From JADJPO01 sp963750395 (GTDB taxonomy: Bacteria > Actinomycetota > Actinomycetes > Actinomycetales > Kineosporiaceae), in contig CAVVQM010000006.1 of assembly GCA_963750395.1 (NCBI GenBank), positions 372,001 through 436,000 on the forward strand: 64,000 bases of DNA, in the 5' to 3' direction. Position 1 is the stretch's first letter, and every line of letters starts with the position of its first letter. The notes under the pieces were generated by a model that worked only from the letters and a program-made list of their open reading frames with translations, was not told where the DNA came from and searched no databases. The position numbers were made by a program, and so were the translations under genes. Of this stretch, positions 43,333-53,851 are shown in pieces.

Positions 43333-44151
43333 CTATGGGTTCGGGCGACGCAACGGGGCGGCCTGGGCGGCGGCGGGGTCGTCGCCGGCCAGCAGCAGTC
43401 GGCCGACCTTCGACGCCACGATCCGCTGAGCCTCGCCGTCCAGCGACCGGTCGGTGATCAGGATGTGCACCTCGTTCAGCCGCGCCATCGTGCTGAGACC
43501 GACCGTGCCCCACTTGCTGGAGTCCGCGGTGACCACGACCTGACGGGCACAGCCGATCAGGGCACGGTTGGTCTCGGCCTCGACCAGGTTCGGGGTGGTC
43601 AGGCCGGCCCGGGCATCGAACCCGTGCACACCGAGGAAGAGCCAATCCACGTGCAGCGACCGCAGCGTGGCCACGGTGACGGGCCCGACCAGGGCATCGG
43701 ACGGCGTCCGCTGGCCGCCGGTGAGCACCACCGTGAGGTCGTCGCGCGCCGATTCGTGCAGTATCTCGGCCACCGGCGGCGAGTTGGTCACCACGGTCAG
43801 GTCTGGGACCAGTCGCAGTTGTTGGGCCACCGCGAACGTGGTTGTCCCGGCCGAGAGCGCCACGGAGTCGCCGGGTTTGACCAGTTGGGCCGCCAGCGCG
43901 GCGATGGCGGCCTTCTCCGCGGTGTGCTGCGACGACTTGGCCGCGAAGCCCGGTTCGTCGGCGCTGCGCCCCGAGACGGCGGCGGCCCCGCCGTGCACCC
44001 TGGCCACGAGACCACGTCGGGACAGGGCCGCGATGTCCCGACGGATCGTCATGTCCGAGACCCCCAGCAGGTCGACGAGGTCGCTGACCCGGGCCCCACC
44101 GGTCTCACGCACCTGAGCCAGAATCCGTTCCTGTCGCAGTTGCGCCAACAC
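43333..44151 (-). CDS. DeoR/GlpR-family transcriptional regulator
   Basis: 272 residues with an N-terminal winged helix (VSDLVDLLGVSDMTIRRDIA, then ALSRRGLVARVHGGA) and a C-terminal sugar-phosphate-sensing domain (SVALSAGTTTFAVAQQL, then VTNSPPVAEIL). It is placed directly upstream of, and likely in operon with, the GH42 gene, so it probably controls galactoside use. Confidence 0.9.
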   Translation of the reverse strand: MLAQLRQERILAQVRETGGARVSDLVDLLGVSDMTIRRDIAALSRRGLVARVHGGAAAVSGRSADEPGFAAKSSQHTAEKAAIAALAAQLVKPGDSVALSAGTTTFAVAQQLRLVPDLTVVTNSPPVAEILHESARDDLTVVLTGGQRTPSDALVGPVTVATLRSLHVDWLFLGVHGFDARAGLTTPNLVEAETNRALIGCARQVVVTADSSKWGTVGLSTMARLNEVHILITDRSLDGEAQRIVASKVGRLLLAGDDPAAAQAAPLRRPNP

Positions 44152-44232
44152 GGCTGCTCCTCATGCTCTGGGCGGTGCCCTCAGGCTCCCCTCAAAAGTC
44201 CACGTTAGTCAACACTTCCGAACATGGCCGCC

Positions 44233-46227
<1,995 letters not shown>

Positions 46228-46274
46228 ATGAGGACTCTAGACATCGGCGGGCCAGACGTCGCGATCACCCCTTC

Positions 46275-46382
46275 CCATGATCACGATGAAGATCACGGTG
46301 CTGGGAAATGCGTGCTGCTGAGCGGGCGTTTCACACATCGTGATCTTGCTGGGCTGGCGAGCCCCCGCATCGTGATCTTGCT
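46275..46382. repeat. Intergenic repeats with CCATGATCAC and CATCGTGATCTTGCT
   Basis: CCATGATCAC at 46275-46284 matches the arm of the palindrome at 36824-36833. GATCACGATG (46279-46288) can pair with either of two direct repeats CATCGTGATCTTGCT at 46336-46350 and 46368-46382. The element lies just upstream of the M3 peptidase gene. Confidence 0.45.
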
Positions 46383-46516
46383 CGCGTGCTGGTGGTCAGC
46401 AGGTCCGCGAGCGCGGTCGAGGTGGGACTCTCCAATGGGGCCGCCGCGAGGTCCGCGATCAATCGGCCCGGTTCCTCGGTGCTGGCCTCTCCGTCGGCCC
46501 GATGGCGTGGACTCAT
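46331..46516 (-). CDS. Possible small protein divergent from the sigma-like gene
   Basis: 61 residues from an ATG at 46516 with a good GGAGGAG site six bases upstream. The first 50 residues look codon-biased (PGRLIADLAAAPLESPTSTA, then LADLL). The last dozen run into the repeated CATCGTGATC element. No family recognised; the ribosome site is the main support. Confidence 0.35.
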   Translation of the reverse strand: MSPRHRADGEASTEEPGRLIADLAAAPLESPTSTALADLLTTSTRARSRCGGSPAQQDHDV

Positions 46517-46760
46517 CAGGGCTCTCCTCCTTCGATGGTCGGTGTCGTCCGATGCATTCCTCGCGGTCTGATCAGCGCCTCGCGGTCCGATCGGTTTCCT
46601 CAAGGTCTGATCGGCTCCACTGGATGAAGGTGGCGCGTGGAGGCCTGCCGTGACGATCCGGGCCGAAATGCCGCATTGGGCAAGACTTCGGGCAAGAGAT
46701 TGGGCAAGGGGTGCCCGGCAACGTGGCGGATGTCGATCCCACCATCCCCCGGAGCTCGCC

Positions 46761-47636
46761 ATGTCGGTCCAGCGCTATCGCCAACACGATCACATCGCCC
46801 TGGCGGAGAGTGGTGTTCTGCAACAGCACCTGGCCTTGGAATGGGTTCGTCTCAATCAGGACCCCTCCACCGGCGTGGTCATCGCGCGTTGGGCGATCGG
46901 CCACCCCGTCCTGGCGTCCGCCCGGCGCCCCGGCGATGTGGTGGACGCCATCGACAGGGGCGCGCCGCCGAGGAAGGACGAGCTCCTCGGCGCCTTGATC
47001 GAGTTGTTCCAGGCGGGTCAGCAGCTGGCCGGACGGATCGCCCTGCAGGCGATGTTGCCCAAACTGGCGTACTACGCGTTCCGCACCCGGCTGGCGGCGC
47101 GGGTGGAGCCGCGCACCGAGGACCGGTTCCAGGTGGTGCTGTGTGAGTTCTGGGAGGTGCTGAGCCGCTATCCCGTCCAACGGCGCACGGCTCGGGTCGC
47201 AGCCAACCTGGCTCTCGACACGTTGCACGGGCTCGCGCGGGTGACCGCACTGCCCGAACATCCACTCGACCCGGAGATGCTCGCCAGGATCGGCGAACCC
47301 GCGGGGCGACCCGAAGCGGCCGAGCTCGGTCCCGACCTCGGCTCCGACGGAGTGAGCGCGGTGCGCGGCCTCAACGAGGGGCCTGACCCCGACGGGGATC
47401 TGGAGGCGCTGCTGGCCTGGGGAGTGGCCCGCGGCGTGGTCACCGATGACGAGGCGACCCTGCTGCGCTCTGTCTACGCCGGCGGATCAGACGGGGTGGC
47501 CCGCGGCGTCTCGGCGGGCTACCGCGACCACGCGAAGTCCACCGGACTGCCACCGGCGACGCTGAGACAGAGGGCCAGCCGCGCGCGGCGCCGACTCGCC
47601 ACAGCCGTGGCCGAGGAGCGTGAACTCGGCGCCTGA
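46761..47636 (+). CDS. Sigma-region-4-like DNA-binding protein
   Basis: 291 residues from the ATG at 46761 (GGAG upstream; the longer frame to 46650 lacks a site). The N-terminal half is helical (HLALEWVRLNQDPSTGVVIA, then RWA). The C-terminus has DDEATLLRSVYAGGSDGVAR and LPPATLRQRASRARRRLATA, a helix-turn-helix resembling sigma factor region 4. There is no clear region 2. It faces the Tad pilus operon tail to tail with a 90-bp gap; a regulatory link is inferred from position only. Confidence 0.6.
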   Translation: MSVQRYRQHDHIALAESGVLQQHLALEWVRLNQDPSTGVVIARWAIGHPVLASARRPGDVVDAIDRGAPPRKDELLGALIELFQAGQQLAGRIALQAMLPKLAYYAFRTRLAARVEPRTEDRFQVVLCEFWEVLSRYPVQRRTARVAANLALDTLHGLARVTALPEHPLDPEMLARIGEPAGRPEAAELGPDLGSDGVSAVRGLNEGPDPDGDLEALLAWGVARGVVTDDEATLLRSVYAGGSDGVARGVSAGYRDHAKSTGLPPATLRQRASRARRRLATAVAEERELGA

Positions 47637-47726
47637 CTGCCCGATCCGTCACCCGAACGGCCTCGATGCGAGCGGCTCGCGAAGGCGGCTCGAGGACGTG
47701 ACTCGGTGGTGGCGAGAACGGTCAGG

Positions 47727-50700
47727 TCACCACGCTGCCGCGCGCTCACCCGCCGCCGCCTCGACGTCGGCGAGCAGCCGATGTGTCGCCGGATCCAGGT
47801 CCCCGCCGACGGCCTCGGTCAGGGCGAGCATCCGGGCCACCGCCTCCCGCACCGCCGGCCGGTTGCGGGCCTCGTGGGCGGCCATGATCCTTAGGCGCCA
47901 CAGGGGTTCCCATGCAGGTTCGACCATGAGACCGACCGCTGTGGCCGCTTCGGTCGCCTGCCACCGGCCGGCGAGCAGGCGGCGCCTGGCCACTTCGTAG
48001 GCGACGTCCACGATCTGTTCGGCCATCTGTTGGCGCAGAGCATCCGCCCAGGCGTAGCGGCGGGGGTGGACGCCGTCGAAGGGGCGCCCGCGGACCAGAG
48101 CGAGCGCCGACTCCAGGTCCTCGGTCGGGGCTGTTGCCGCGGTGGTCCCCACCAGCTCGAGCCACCACGACCAGTCCGTTCGCACGGCCGGTACGAGGCC
48201 GTAGCCGGCTCCGGCCGAGTGCCGCGGGAGGAAGTCCTCATTCGCCTCGTTGCGCCCGAGCCAGGCTCGTGCCTTCGACGTCGCGGTGTTGCGGGTGTTC
48301 AGGTTGTCCTCGTGTCGCCGAGCCGGCCAGATCGCCTCGTCGACCTGCCGCGCGTGCACGCCGGGATTGAGCGCCAGGAACGCCACCAGCTCGGCCAGGC
48401 GGGCTCGCTTCGAGGGTTCGACCCGGCCCCGAGCCCCGTCGACCTGTACCGGACCCAACACGCGAACGATGGGCGCCGCGGCCGGGTCCAACGGCTCGGC
48501 CGCGCTCGACGATGATCCGGGGAGGGTGAGCGGGTGCCGCTGTGGTGAATCGACACCCGGTCCGGCGTGTAGCGGTGCCGCGTCAATGTCCTGCGCCCGC
48601 AGGCCGGCGAGGTCGGGCAGCAGCGGTTCCACGTCGTGGACCCCTTCGTCGGACCCGCCATCGCGGGGGGGCGCCGCGTTGTCCGGGTCGGCCAGTGCGA
48701 CCAGGTGCTGGACCCTGGCGCGCGTCTCGTCGTCCAGCAGTTGGGGGCGCAGGGTCAGTCCCACCGGCTCCAGGACGGCCGAACCGAGATCGTCCAGGTG
48801 GAGCGACCAGCGGCCGACCCCGCTCTGAACGGTGATGCCGGCCCACGCCGTCCGCGGCCGTTCCTCGAGGAGCTCGACCAGCCGCTCTCTCTGCTGGGTC
48901 GTCATCGGGGTGTTCACCAGAAGGACCTCGGGGGTCCAGACCCCGGGTGTCAGCCCACGGGACCGGGCGGTGGCGAGGTCGGCGCCCACGGCCGCCAACT
49001 CGCGGGCATCGGCCGCGTTCCGGGCAGCCAGCTCGTCGAGCGCATCGCCCAGCGCGGGCACGTACCGCAGTCGTCCGGACGCCAGGGCGTCCTCGAGCGT
49101 GGCGAAGTCCCCGACCAGGGTCACCTGGACGTCGTCCGCCCACGTGGACGTTGCCAGTTCGACGGCCATCGCGCTGATCACCGCCCGGCTCGTCTCGCCG
49201 GCGCCGAGCAGATCGAGCACGCCGAGGCGTTCGAGATCGATGAGGAAGTGGGCGTCCTCGTGGTCGTGGCCGAGGGTGACCAGCGCCGGGTAGGGCGCGG
49301 GGATGTCGGCCAGTTCAGAGTCGGTCAGCATCGGGGCCTGGTCGGTCTGCATCCGCCAGACGAGGCCGCCAGGGCTCTCCTCGGGCGCGGTCCACGGCGC
49401 GGGCAGGTGGGCGGGGTCCTCGAGGTACAGCTCGATCTCGGTGTGCGTCAGGCGCACGACCCGCAGGGCCGGAAGCGGGGTGCCACCGGCGGCGCAGGCG
49501 GCAGCCAGCGACCTGAGCGCCTGATTGACGATGTCGGTTCCCGCGGGGTCCGCCGCGGCACGCAGTTCACGGTCGACGGCGGCCAGTTCGGATGGTAGTG
49601 GAGCGTGCGGGGTGCCGGGGCGCCGCCGCAGAGCCCGCAGCCGGCGCCGGGTCGCCAGAACGCCGATCAGCCCGGCGGCGAGCAACGAGCCCACACCTCC
49701 GCTGGTGCGGGCCACCCACGGGGATGTCTCGTCGAGGTCCAGGTCAGGGTCATCGGCCGCGTCCGGCGCCTCGACGCTCGATGAGTCCCCACTGCCGGGC
49801 TCCGCGCTGGGCACGGGTTCGCGGGCGGGTTCGACCGTCGGCTTGGGGCTGGGTTCGGCTGTGGGTTCGGCCGCGGGTCGGGGAGCGGCTTCGGGGGTGG
49901 CGGGTTCCGAGGGAGCGGCGTCTCCGGCCGCTGGAGCGTCAGGGCTCGACGTCGGGGGGAGGACGACCGTCCACCCCGTCCGCACCAGGTCAGGATCGGT
50001 GAGCCGGGCGCCGTCCGGCTGCACGACGTCGCGTGAGGCCTCCCGGATCTGCGGCCAGAGGTTCCCGTCGCCGAGTTCCGACTCGGCGATGCCCCACAAC
50101 GATTCGCCGGGCCGCACCACCCGCCTCTGCACATCCGACGCAGAGGGGGCCTGGGCCGCGACGTGGGACTGCGCGGACTCGTCAGGGATCAGGAGTCGCC
50201 AACCGGGATGGATCCAGTGAGCCTTGGTCAGCGTGAACCCGTCGGGCTGGGGGCGACCGTAGTTCGCGTCGGCGATCTCACCGAAGCGTGCTCCGTCGCC
50301 GAGGTGCGTCTCGGCCAGACGCCACAGCGAATCGTTGGCCCGCACGGTGTGCACGACGAACCGACCACCCTCCCCCTCGCTGCCGGCCGGGGATGGCGTG
50401 ACCGCGGCCTCGCCCGTCGATGCGGGCGTTGGCGGTGGGGACGTAGGAGATCCCTCCGCCACCGCGGCGGAAACGTTCGTCGGCAATGGCGGGGACGCCG
50501 GTTCCGAGGCTGCGACCGCAACGCGCGGGGGCACCGCGTTCGCGGTGGCCTGTCCCGGAAGCGCGAAGAACGCAGCCAGGACGGCAGCGGTCAGTCCTCG
50601 GGCCACGTCCTGGGGGATCGACAGGGCGGGCAGCCTCGGCATCCTGGTGCCGCGGGCCTGGCTCAGGCCCTCGGCCAGGATCAACACCGTGAGCACGACC

Positions 50701-50918
50701 CAGCAGATCCACGCCAGGATCCGCATCAACGCCAGGAGCAGCGTGCCGTCGTCCGGGGTGGTCACCGCGGTGGTCACCGCGTCCCAGGAATGCAGGACCG
50801 GTGGCACCGGCCCTGCCCCGATCGCCAACAGCAGGGCGGGGACACCCACCACGATCGCGACGATCAGGCCGGCGGCCGGCACCGCGCGCAGGACGAGATG
50901 GCTGCGTGGCAGGGTCAT
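47727..50918 (-). CDS. Membrane LysM - SARP/BTAD hybrid protein of the Tad locus
   Basis: 1063 residues. Three hydrophobic segments lie in the first 125, then two LysM-type modules (about 188-246 and 266-321), a Pro/Glu/Ala-rich spacer, a further membrane helix near 410-430, a large alpha/beta region, and at about 820-1063 an OmpR-like winged helix plus BTAD helices as in SARP regulators. It would span envelope and cytoplasm, tying cell-wall binding to a DNA-binding type domain. Such proteins end actinobacterial Tad loci; whether the winged helix binds DNA is unknown. Start overlaps tadE by four bases. Confidence 0.83.
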   Translation of the reverse strand: MTLPRSHLVLRAVPAAGLIVAIVVGVPALLLAIGAGPVPPVLHSWDAVTTAVTTPDDGTLLLALMRILAWICWVVLTVLILAEGLSQARGTRMPRLPALSIPQDVARGLTAAVLAAFFALPGQATANAVPPRVAVAASEPASPPLPTNVSAAVAEGSPTSPPPTPASTGEAAVTPSPAGSEGEGGRFVVHTVRANDSLWRLAETHLGDGARFGEIADANYGRPQPDGFTLTKAHWIHPGWRLLIPDESAQSHVAAQAPSASDVQRRVVRPGESLWGIAESELGDGNLWPQIREASRDVVQPDGARLTDPDLVRTGWTVVLPPTSSPDAPAAGDAAPSEPATPEAAPRPAAEPTAEPSPKPTVEPAREPVPSAEPGSGDSSSVEAPDAADDPDLDLDETSPWVARTSGGVGSLLAAGLIGVLATRRRLRALRRRPGTPHAPLPSELAAVDRELRAAADPAGTDIVNQALRSLAAACAAGGTPLPALRVVRLTHTEIELYLEDPAHLPAPWTAPEESPGGLVWRMQTDQAPMLTDSELADIPAPYPALVTLGHDHEDAHFLIDLERLGVLDLLGAGETSRAVISAMAVELATSTWADDVQVTLVGDFATLEDALASGRLRYVPALGDALDELAARNAADARELAAVGADLATARSRGLTPGVWTPEVLLVNTPMTTQQRERLVELLEERPRTAWAGITVQSGVGRWSLHLDDLGSAVLEPVGLTLRPQLLDDETRARVQHLVALADPDNAAPPRDGGSDEGVHDVEPLLPDLAGLRAQDIDAAPLHAGPGVDSPQRHPLTLPGSSSSAAEPLDPAAAPIVRVLGPVQVDGARGRVEPSKRARLAELVAFLALNPGVHARQVDEAIWPARRHEDNLNTRNTATSKARAWLGRNEANEDFLPRHSAGAGYGLVPAVRTDWSWWLELVGTTAATAPTEDLESALALVRGRPFDGVHPRRYAWADALRQQMAEQIVDVAYEVARRRLLAGRWQATEAATAVGLMVEPAWEPLWRLRIMAAHEARNRPAVREAVARMLALTEAVGGDLDPATHRLLADVEAAAGERAAAW

Positions 50919-51343
50919 GACCTCTCCCGGTAGGTGTCCAGCGGGCTGGTGACCGTGGCGGACAGGGCACGCCTGCCGGGGACGCCGGGGACCACGAGGT
51001 CGGACAGGTCGACTGTGCAGGTCACGGTCGCCGAGACCCGCGCCTCGGTGCCCACCGGTGCGGCGAAGGCGGAGGTGTCCAGGCTGACCCGGGTGTTCAG
51101 GCAGTCGAGACCCTCGCCCGCCAGCGTGTCCACGGCACTGGCCCGCGCATCGGCGGAGGCCGTCGTGACGGATCGGGAGATCGAGGCGGTCCGCGCCGCA
51201 TCAGAGGCTGCCGCGGCCACCGACTGCCTGGCCAGCGCCACCCTTCCGCCGTAGATCGCCAGCAGCAGAAAGGCCAGCATGACTGGGGTGAGCAGCACGG
51301 ACTCGACCGAGGCGGAGCCGCTGTCGCGCGGTGACCGGCTCAT
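50915..51343 (-). CDS. tadE: TadE-like pseudopilin (second)
   Basis: 142 residues. Prepilin-like N-terminus with a charged leader, then SASVESVLLTPVMLAFLLLA, i.e. the TadE-type Glu followed by a hydrophobic helix. The remainder is extracellular with two Cys. ATG overlaps the previous stop (ATGA). Minor pseudopilin of the Flp pilus. Confidence 0.85.
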   Translation of the reverse strand: MSRSPRDSGSASVESVLLTPVMLAFLLLAIYGGRVALARQSVAAAASDAARTASISRSVTTASADARASAVDTLAGEGLDCLNTRVSLDTSAFAAPVGTEARVSATVTCTVDLSDLVVPGVPGRRALSATVTSPLDTYRERS

Positions 51344-51756
51344 GTCACGCGCTCGACTGGGGCACGCGCTTCCTGCGACACCGCGAATCCGTCGTAGCCG
51401 GGGACCAGGCTCAACGAGCGTCCGCTGACCGTGACGCGCACCCGGGCGAGATCCCGACTGGCCGTGACGGCCGCCCCGGACAGAAGATCGCCACCGGCCC
51501 GATCGAGGAACCGGTGGGCGGCCGCGCTGCCCTCGGCCGGTGTGGCCGCCGCGGACGCCGCCGCCCTGGCGCCCTCCTGTGCGGCGGCCAGAGCGATGCT
51601 CCGGGCATAGAAGTAGAGGCCGGCCTGACCGGTGATGAAGATCAGGGTGAGCAGGGCGGGGAAGAGCACGACGAGTTCGACCGAGACCGATCCACGATCT
51701 GGCCGACCCGCGCGGCGCTCGCTGCTTCGCCGGCCGGTGGGTCGGCGGCCGTTCAG
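51340..51756 (-). CDS. tadE: TadE-like pseudopilin (first), start uncertain
   Basis: About 138 residues with DRGSVSVELVVLFPALLTLI, the TadE signature (Glu, then hydrophobic helix). No ATG, GTG or TTG lies in frame between the previous gene's stop and the hydrophobic helix. The best candidate is a CTG at 51756 that overlaps the Flp stop as CTGA. Either CTG is used or one base is wrong nearby. Stop overlaps the next tadE by four bases. Confidence 0.75.
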   Translation of the reverse strand: MNGRRPTGRRSSERRAGRPDRGSVSVELVVLFPALLTLIFITGQAGLYFYARSIALAAAQEGARAAASAAATPAEGSAAAHRFLDRAGGDLLSGAAVTASRDLARVRVTVSGRSLSLVPGYDGFAVSQEARAPVERVT

Positions 51757-51932
51757 ATCCGGCTGGCGTACTTCTGCACCCCGGCGGCGATCGCGGCCAG
51801 GGCGATGACCGTGATGGCAACGAGACCTGCGGTGATGAGGACCTGCTCGACGCTGATCGAGCCGCGGTCCTCCTGCTTCACCCGGCCCCACCAGGTCGTC
51901 GCCAGAGCGTGGATCAGGGTCAACGGAGGCAT
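51753..51932 (-). CDS. Flp/DUF4244-like small pilin
   Basis: 59 residues from ATG 51932 (GGGAG six bases upstream). Leader with KQEDRGSISVEQVLITAGLV, a prepilin-peptidase-like Gly-Ser junction and Glu at +5-type position, then one hydrophobic helix and a short basic end. The most likely major Flp pilin of the locus. Confidence 0.8.
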   Translation of the reverse strand: MPPLTLIHALATTWWGRVKQEDRGSISVEQVLITAGLVAITVIALAAIAAGVQKYASRI

Positions 51933-52073
51933 CTGTCTCCCTCTCGGTGATGGCCACACCGGATGAATGTGGTCGTGGCGGGCATACTGTGACACTAGCG
52001 ACGTCCCCGATGGCGCCCAGCGGCTTTCCGGAAACGATTCTCTCGGCGGCGTTGCGGCCCATGGACGGCGCCC

Positions 52074-52970
52074 TCATCCCGTCACGAGCCGGAACATGGC
52101 GGGGGCGGTGAGCATCATGGCGAAGGTCAGGGCCAGTACGGCCCCCGGCAGGGTGAGTCGTTCCGCGGTGCGATTGGCCTCGGCCAGGTCGTCGGTCACC
52201 AGTCCGCTGCGGATCGCTGCGGAACGGGCCCGCAGGGTCGGGTAGACCGCCGCGCCCTGTTCGGCCGACAGGCGCATGATGTCGCCCAGGTCGGTCATCG
52301 CCTCGAGGCCCAGGTCGCTGCCGAGCCGCCCCAACGCGTCCCAGGGCGGGGTGCCCGACCAGCGGGAGCGCGCCAGTTCCTCGGCGATCCGCTGGAACGG
52401 CCACGCATCGCCGATCGCCGCCGCGGTCTCCATCGCCTGCCGGGGCCCAGAGCCGGCCAGCCGTTCCAGGGCGACCAGGTCGATGTAGGCGCTCAGCGCA
52501 CGGGTGAACTCCCTGCGGGCCGCCGTGGCGTCGGAGCGGACATTGAGATCCGGCAGCAGACCGAGCATCACCGCCAGTAGCAGCGACGCGAGCCCGGGCA
52601 GGATCAGCGGTGGCCGGACGCCGACCAGGGTGACGGCGATGGCCAGGAACGCCGGGAAGATCAGACCGAGACCCGCGTAGAGCACCTTCTGCCCGTGGAA
52701 GCGGTGGACCGGCATGCCGAGCAGTCTCAGGTCGCGGGTGAGTCGTTCGCCGGTCGTCAGAGCCATACGGCGGCCCGCCCATAGGCCGATCCGTTCCGGC
52801 AGATCCGCTGGGCGCACCGTGACCCGCGGCGCCGCGAGGCTGCGCTCCGGCGCCAGCCTTGCCAGGGCGGCCGCCAGGTCCGGCTGGACCGGGATCCGGT
52901 AGAGCACCAGGAGGGCCAGTCCGAGCCCCAGCAGACCGCCCGATGCGGCGGCCAGTTGAACCGTGGTCAC
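52074..52970 (-). CDS. tadC: Tad secretion inner-membrane protein TadC
   Basis: 298 residues from the GTG at 52970, which overlaps the tadB stop (GTGA). It has a T2SSF-type domain (about 165-270; FTRALSAYIDLVALERLAGS) with hydrophobic segments before and after. The end TFAMMLTAPAMFRLVTG is the last membrane helix. Platform component with TadB. Confidence 0.88.
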   Translation of the reverse strand: MTTVQLAAASGGLLGLGLALLVLYRIPVQPDLAAALARLAPERSLAAPRVTVRPADLPERIGLWAGRRMALTTGERLTRDLRLLGMPVHRFHGQKVLYAGLGLIFPAFLAIAVTLVGVRPPLILPGLASLLLAVMLGLLPDLNVRSDATAARREFTRALSAYIDLVALERLAGSGPRQAMETAAAIGDAWPFQRIAEELARSRWSGTPPWDALGRLGSDLGLEAMTDLGDIMRLSAEQGAAVYPTLRARSAAIRSGLVTDDLAEANRTAERLTLPGAVLALTFAMMLTAPAMFRLVTG

Positions 52971-53851
52971 GATGTCCCGCCCGCGAGGTGCGCACGTCGA
53001 CCGATGAAGCGTGGCGTTGTGGGGGTGCGGGTCATCAGCCGCATCCACACCAGACAGGCCACGTCGATGCCCAGCAGGACGGCCAGCACCGCCTGCCCCA
53101 GCGGGCTTCGGTAGGGCGCGATGTAGGCGGGGTTCAGAGCCAGCAGCCCGATGGCCACCACCGTGATCAGCGTGATCCAGCGCACGGTGGCTCGGGGCTT
53201 GGCCCGGTCGGCCTCCACGGTGCGCCGGGCGCGCACCTCCGTGGCGACGGACTCGGCCAGGCTCTGCAGGACGTCGGCCAGACCCGGACCCCGGCGGTCG
53301 GAGGCCAGGATGAGCTTGGCGGCGATCAGGTCACCGGTCGCGTCGTCGAGGTCGTCGGCGAAGGCCCGCAGGGCGGCCTCGGTCGGCCAACGGGCGTGTA
53401 ATCGGCCGACCAGCGTCGAGACCTCGGGCAGGATCGGGTCGGGGGTTGCCCGAAGCGTGACCACCAGGGCCTGCTCGAGACCCACTCCCGCGGTGAGGAT
53501 GCCCGCCAGGCCCCGCGTCCATTCCTCCATCGCCTCCAGCCGGGCGATGTGCTGGGTGGATGCTGGTGCCAGCAGGGCCGGCAGGCCGGCCAGAGCGAGC
53601 GGGAGGACGACGACGGCGATCAGCCAGCCCGAGGCGAGCGCGATGGTCACGCCGACGACCAGACCGGCGACGGCCAGGAGCCTGGTGCGTCGGGAGACCC
53701 CGCCGAACCTGGTACGCGGGCGGAACTGAAAGCGTTTCGGCGCGGGCGGATCGACTGGGACCGGGCGCAATCCGGTCAGCCCCAGCCACAGGCCGCCACA
53801 GACCAGCGCCCCGGACACCGCGGCCAGCACCGTGGCCCATGAGGCGTTCAT
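52967..53851 (-). CDS. tadB: Tad secretion inner-membrane protein TadB
   Basis: 294 residues with an N-terminal helix, a pair of helices near 55-95, a T2SSF domain (LEAMEEWTRGLAGILTAGVG, then LEQAL) and C-terminal helices (ITLITVVAIGLLALNPAYIA). Overlaps tadA and tadC by four bases each. Confidence 0.9.
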   Translation of the reverse strand: MNASWATVLAAVSGALVCGGLWLGLTGLRPVPVDPPAPKRFQFRPRTRFGGVSRRTRLLAVAGLVVGVTIALASGWLIAVVVLPLALAGLPALLAPASTQHIARLEAMEEWTRGLAGILTAGVGLEQALVVTLRATPDPILPEVSTLVGRLHARWPTEAALRAFADDLDDATGDLIAAKLILASDRRGPGLADVLQSLAESVATEVRARRTVEADRAKPRATVRWITLITVVAIGLLALNPAYIAPYRSPLGQAVLAVLLGIDVACLVWMRLMTRTPTTPRFIGRRAHLAGGTS

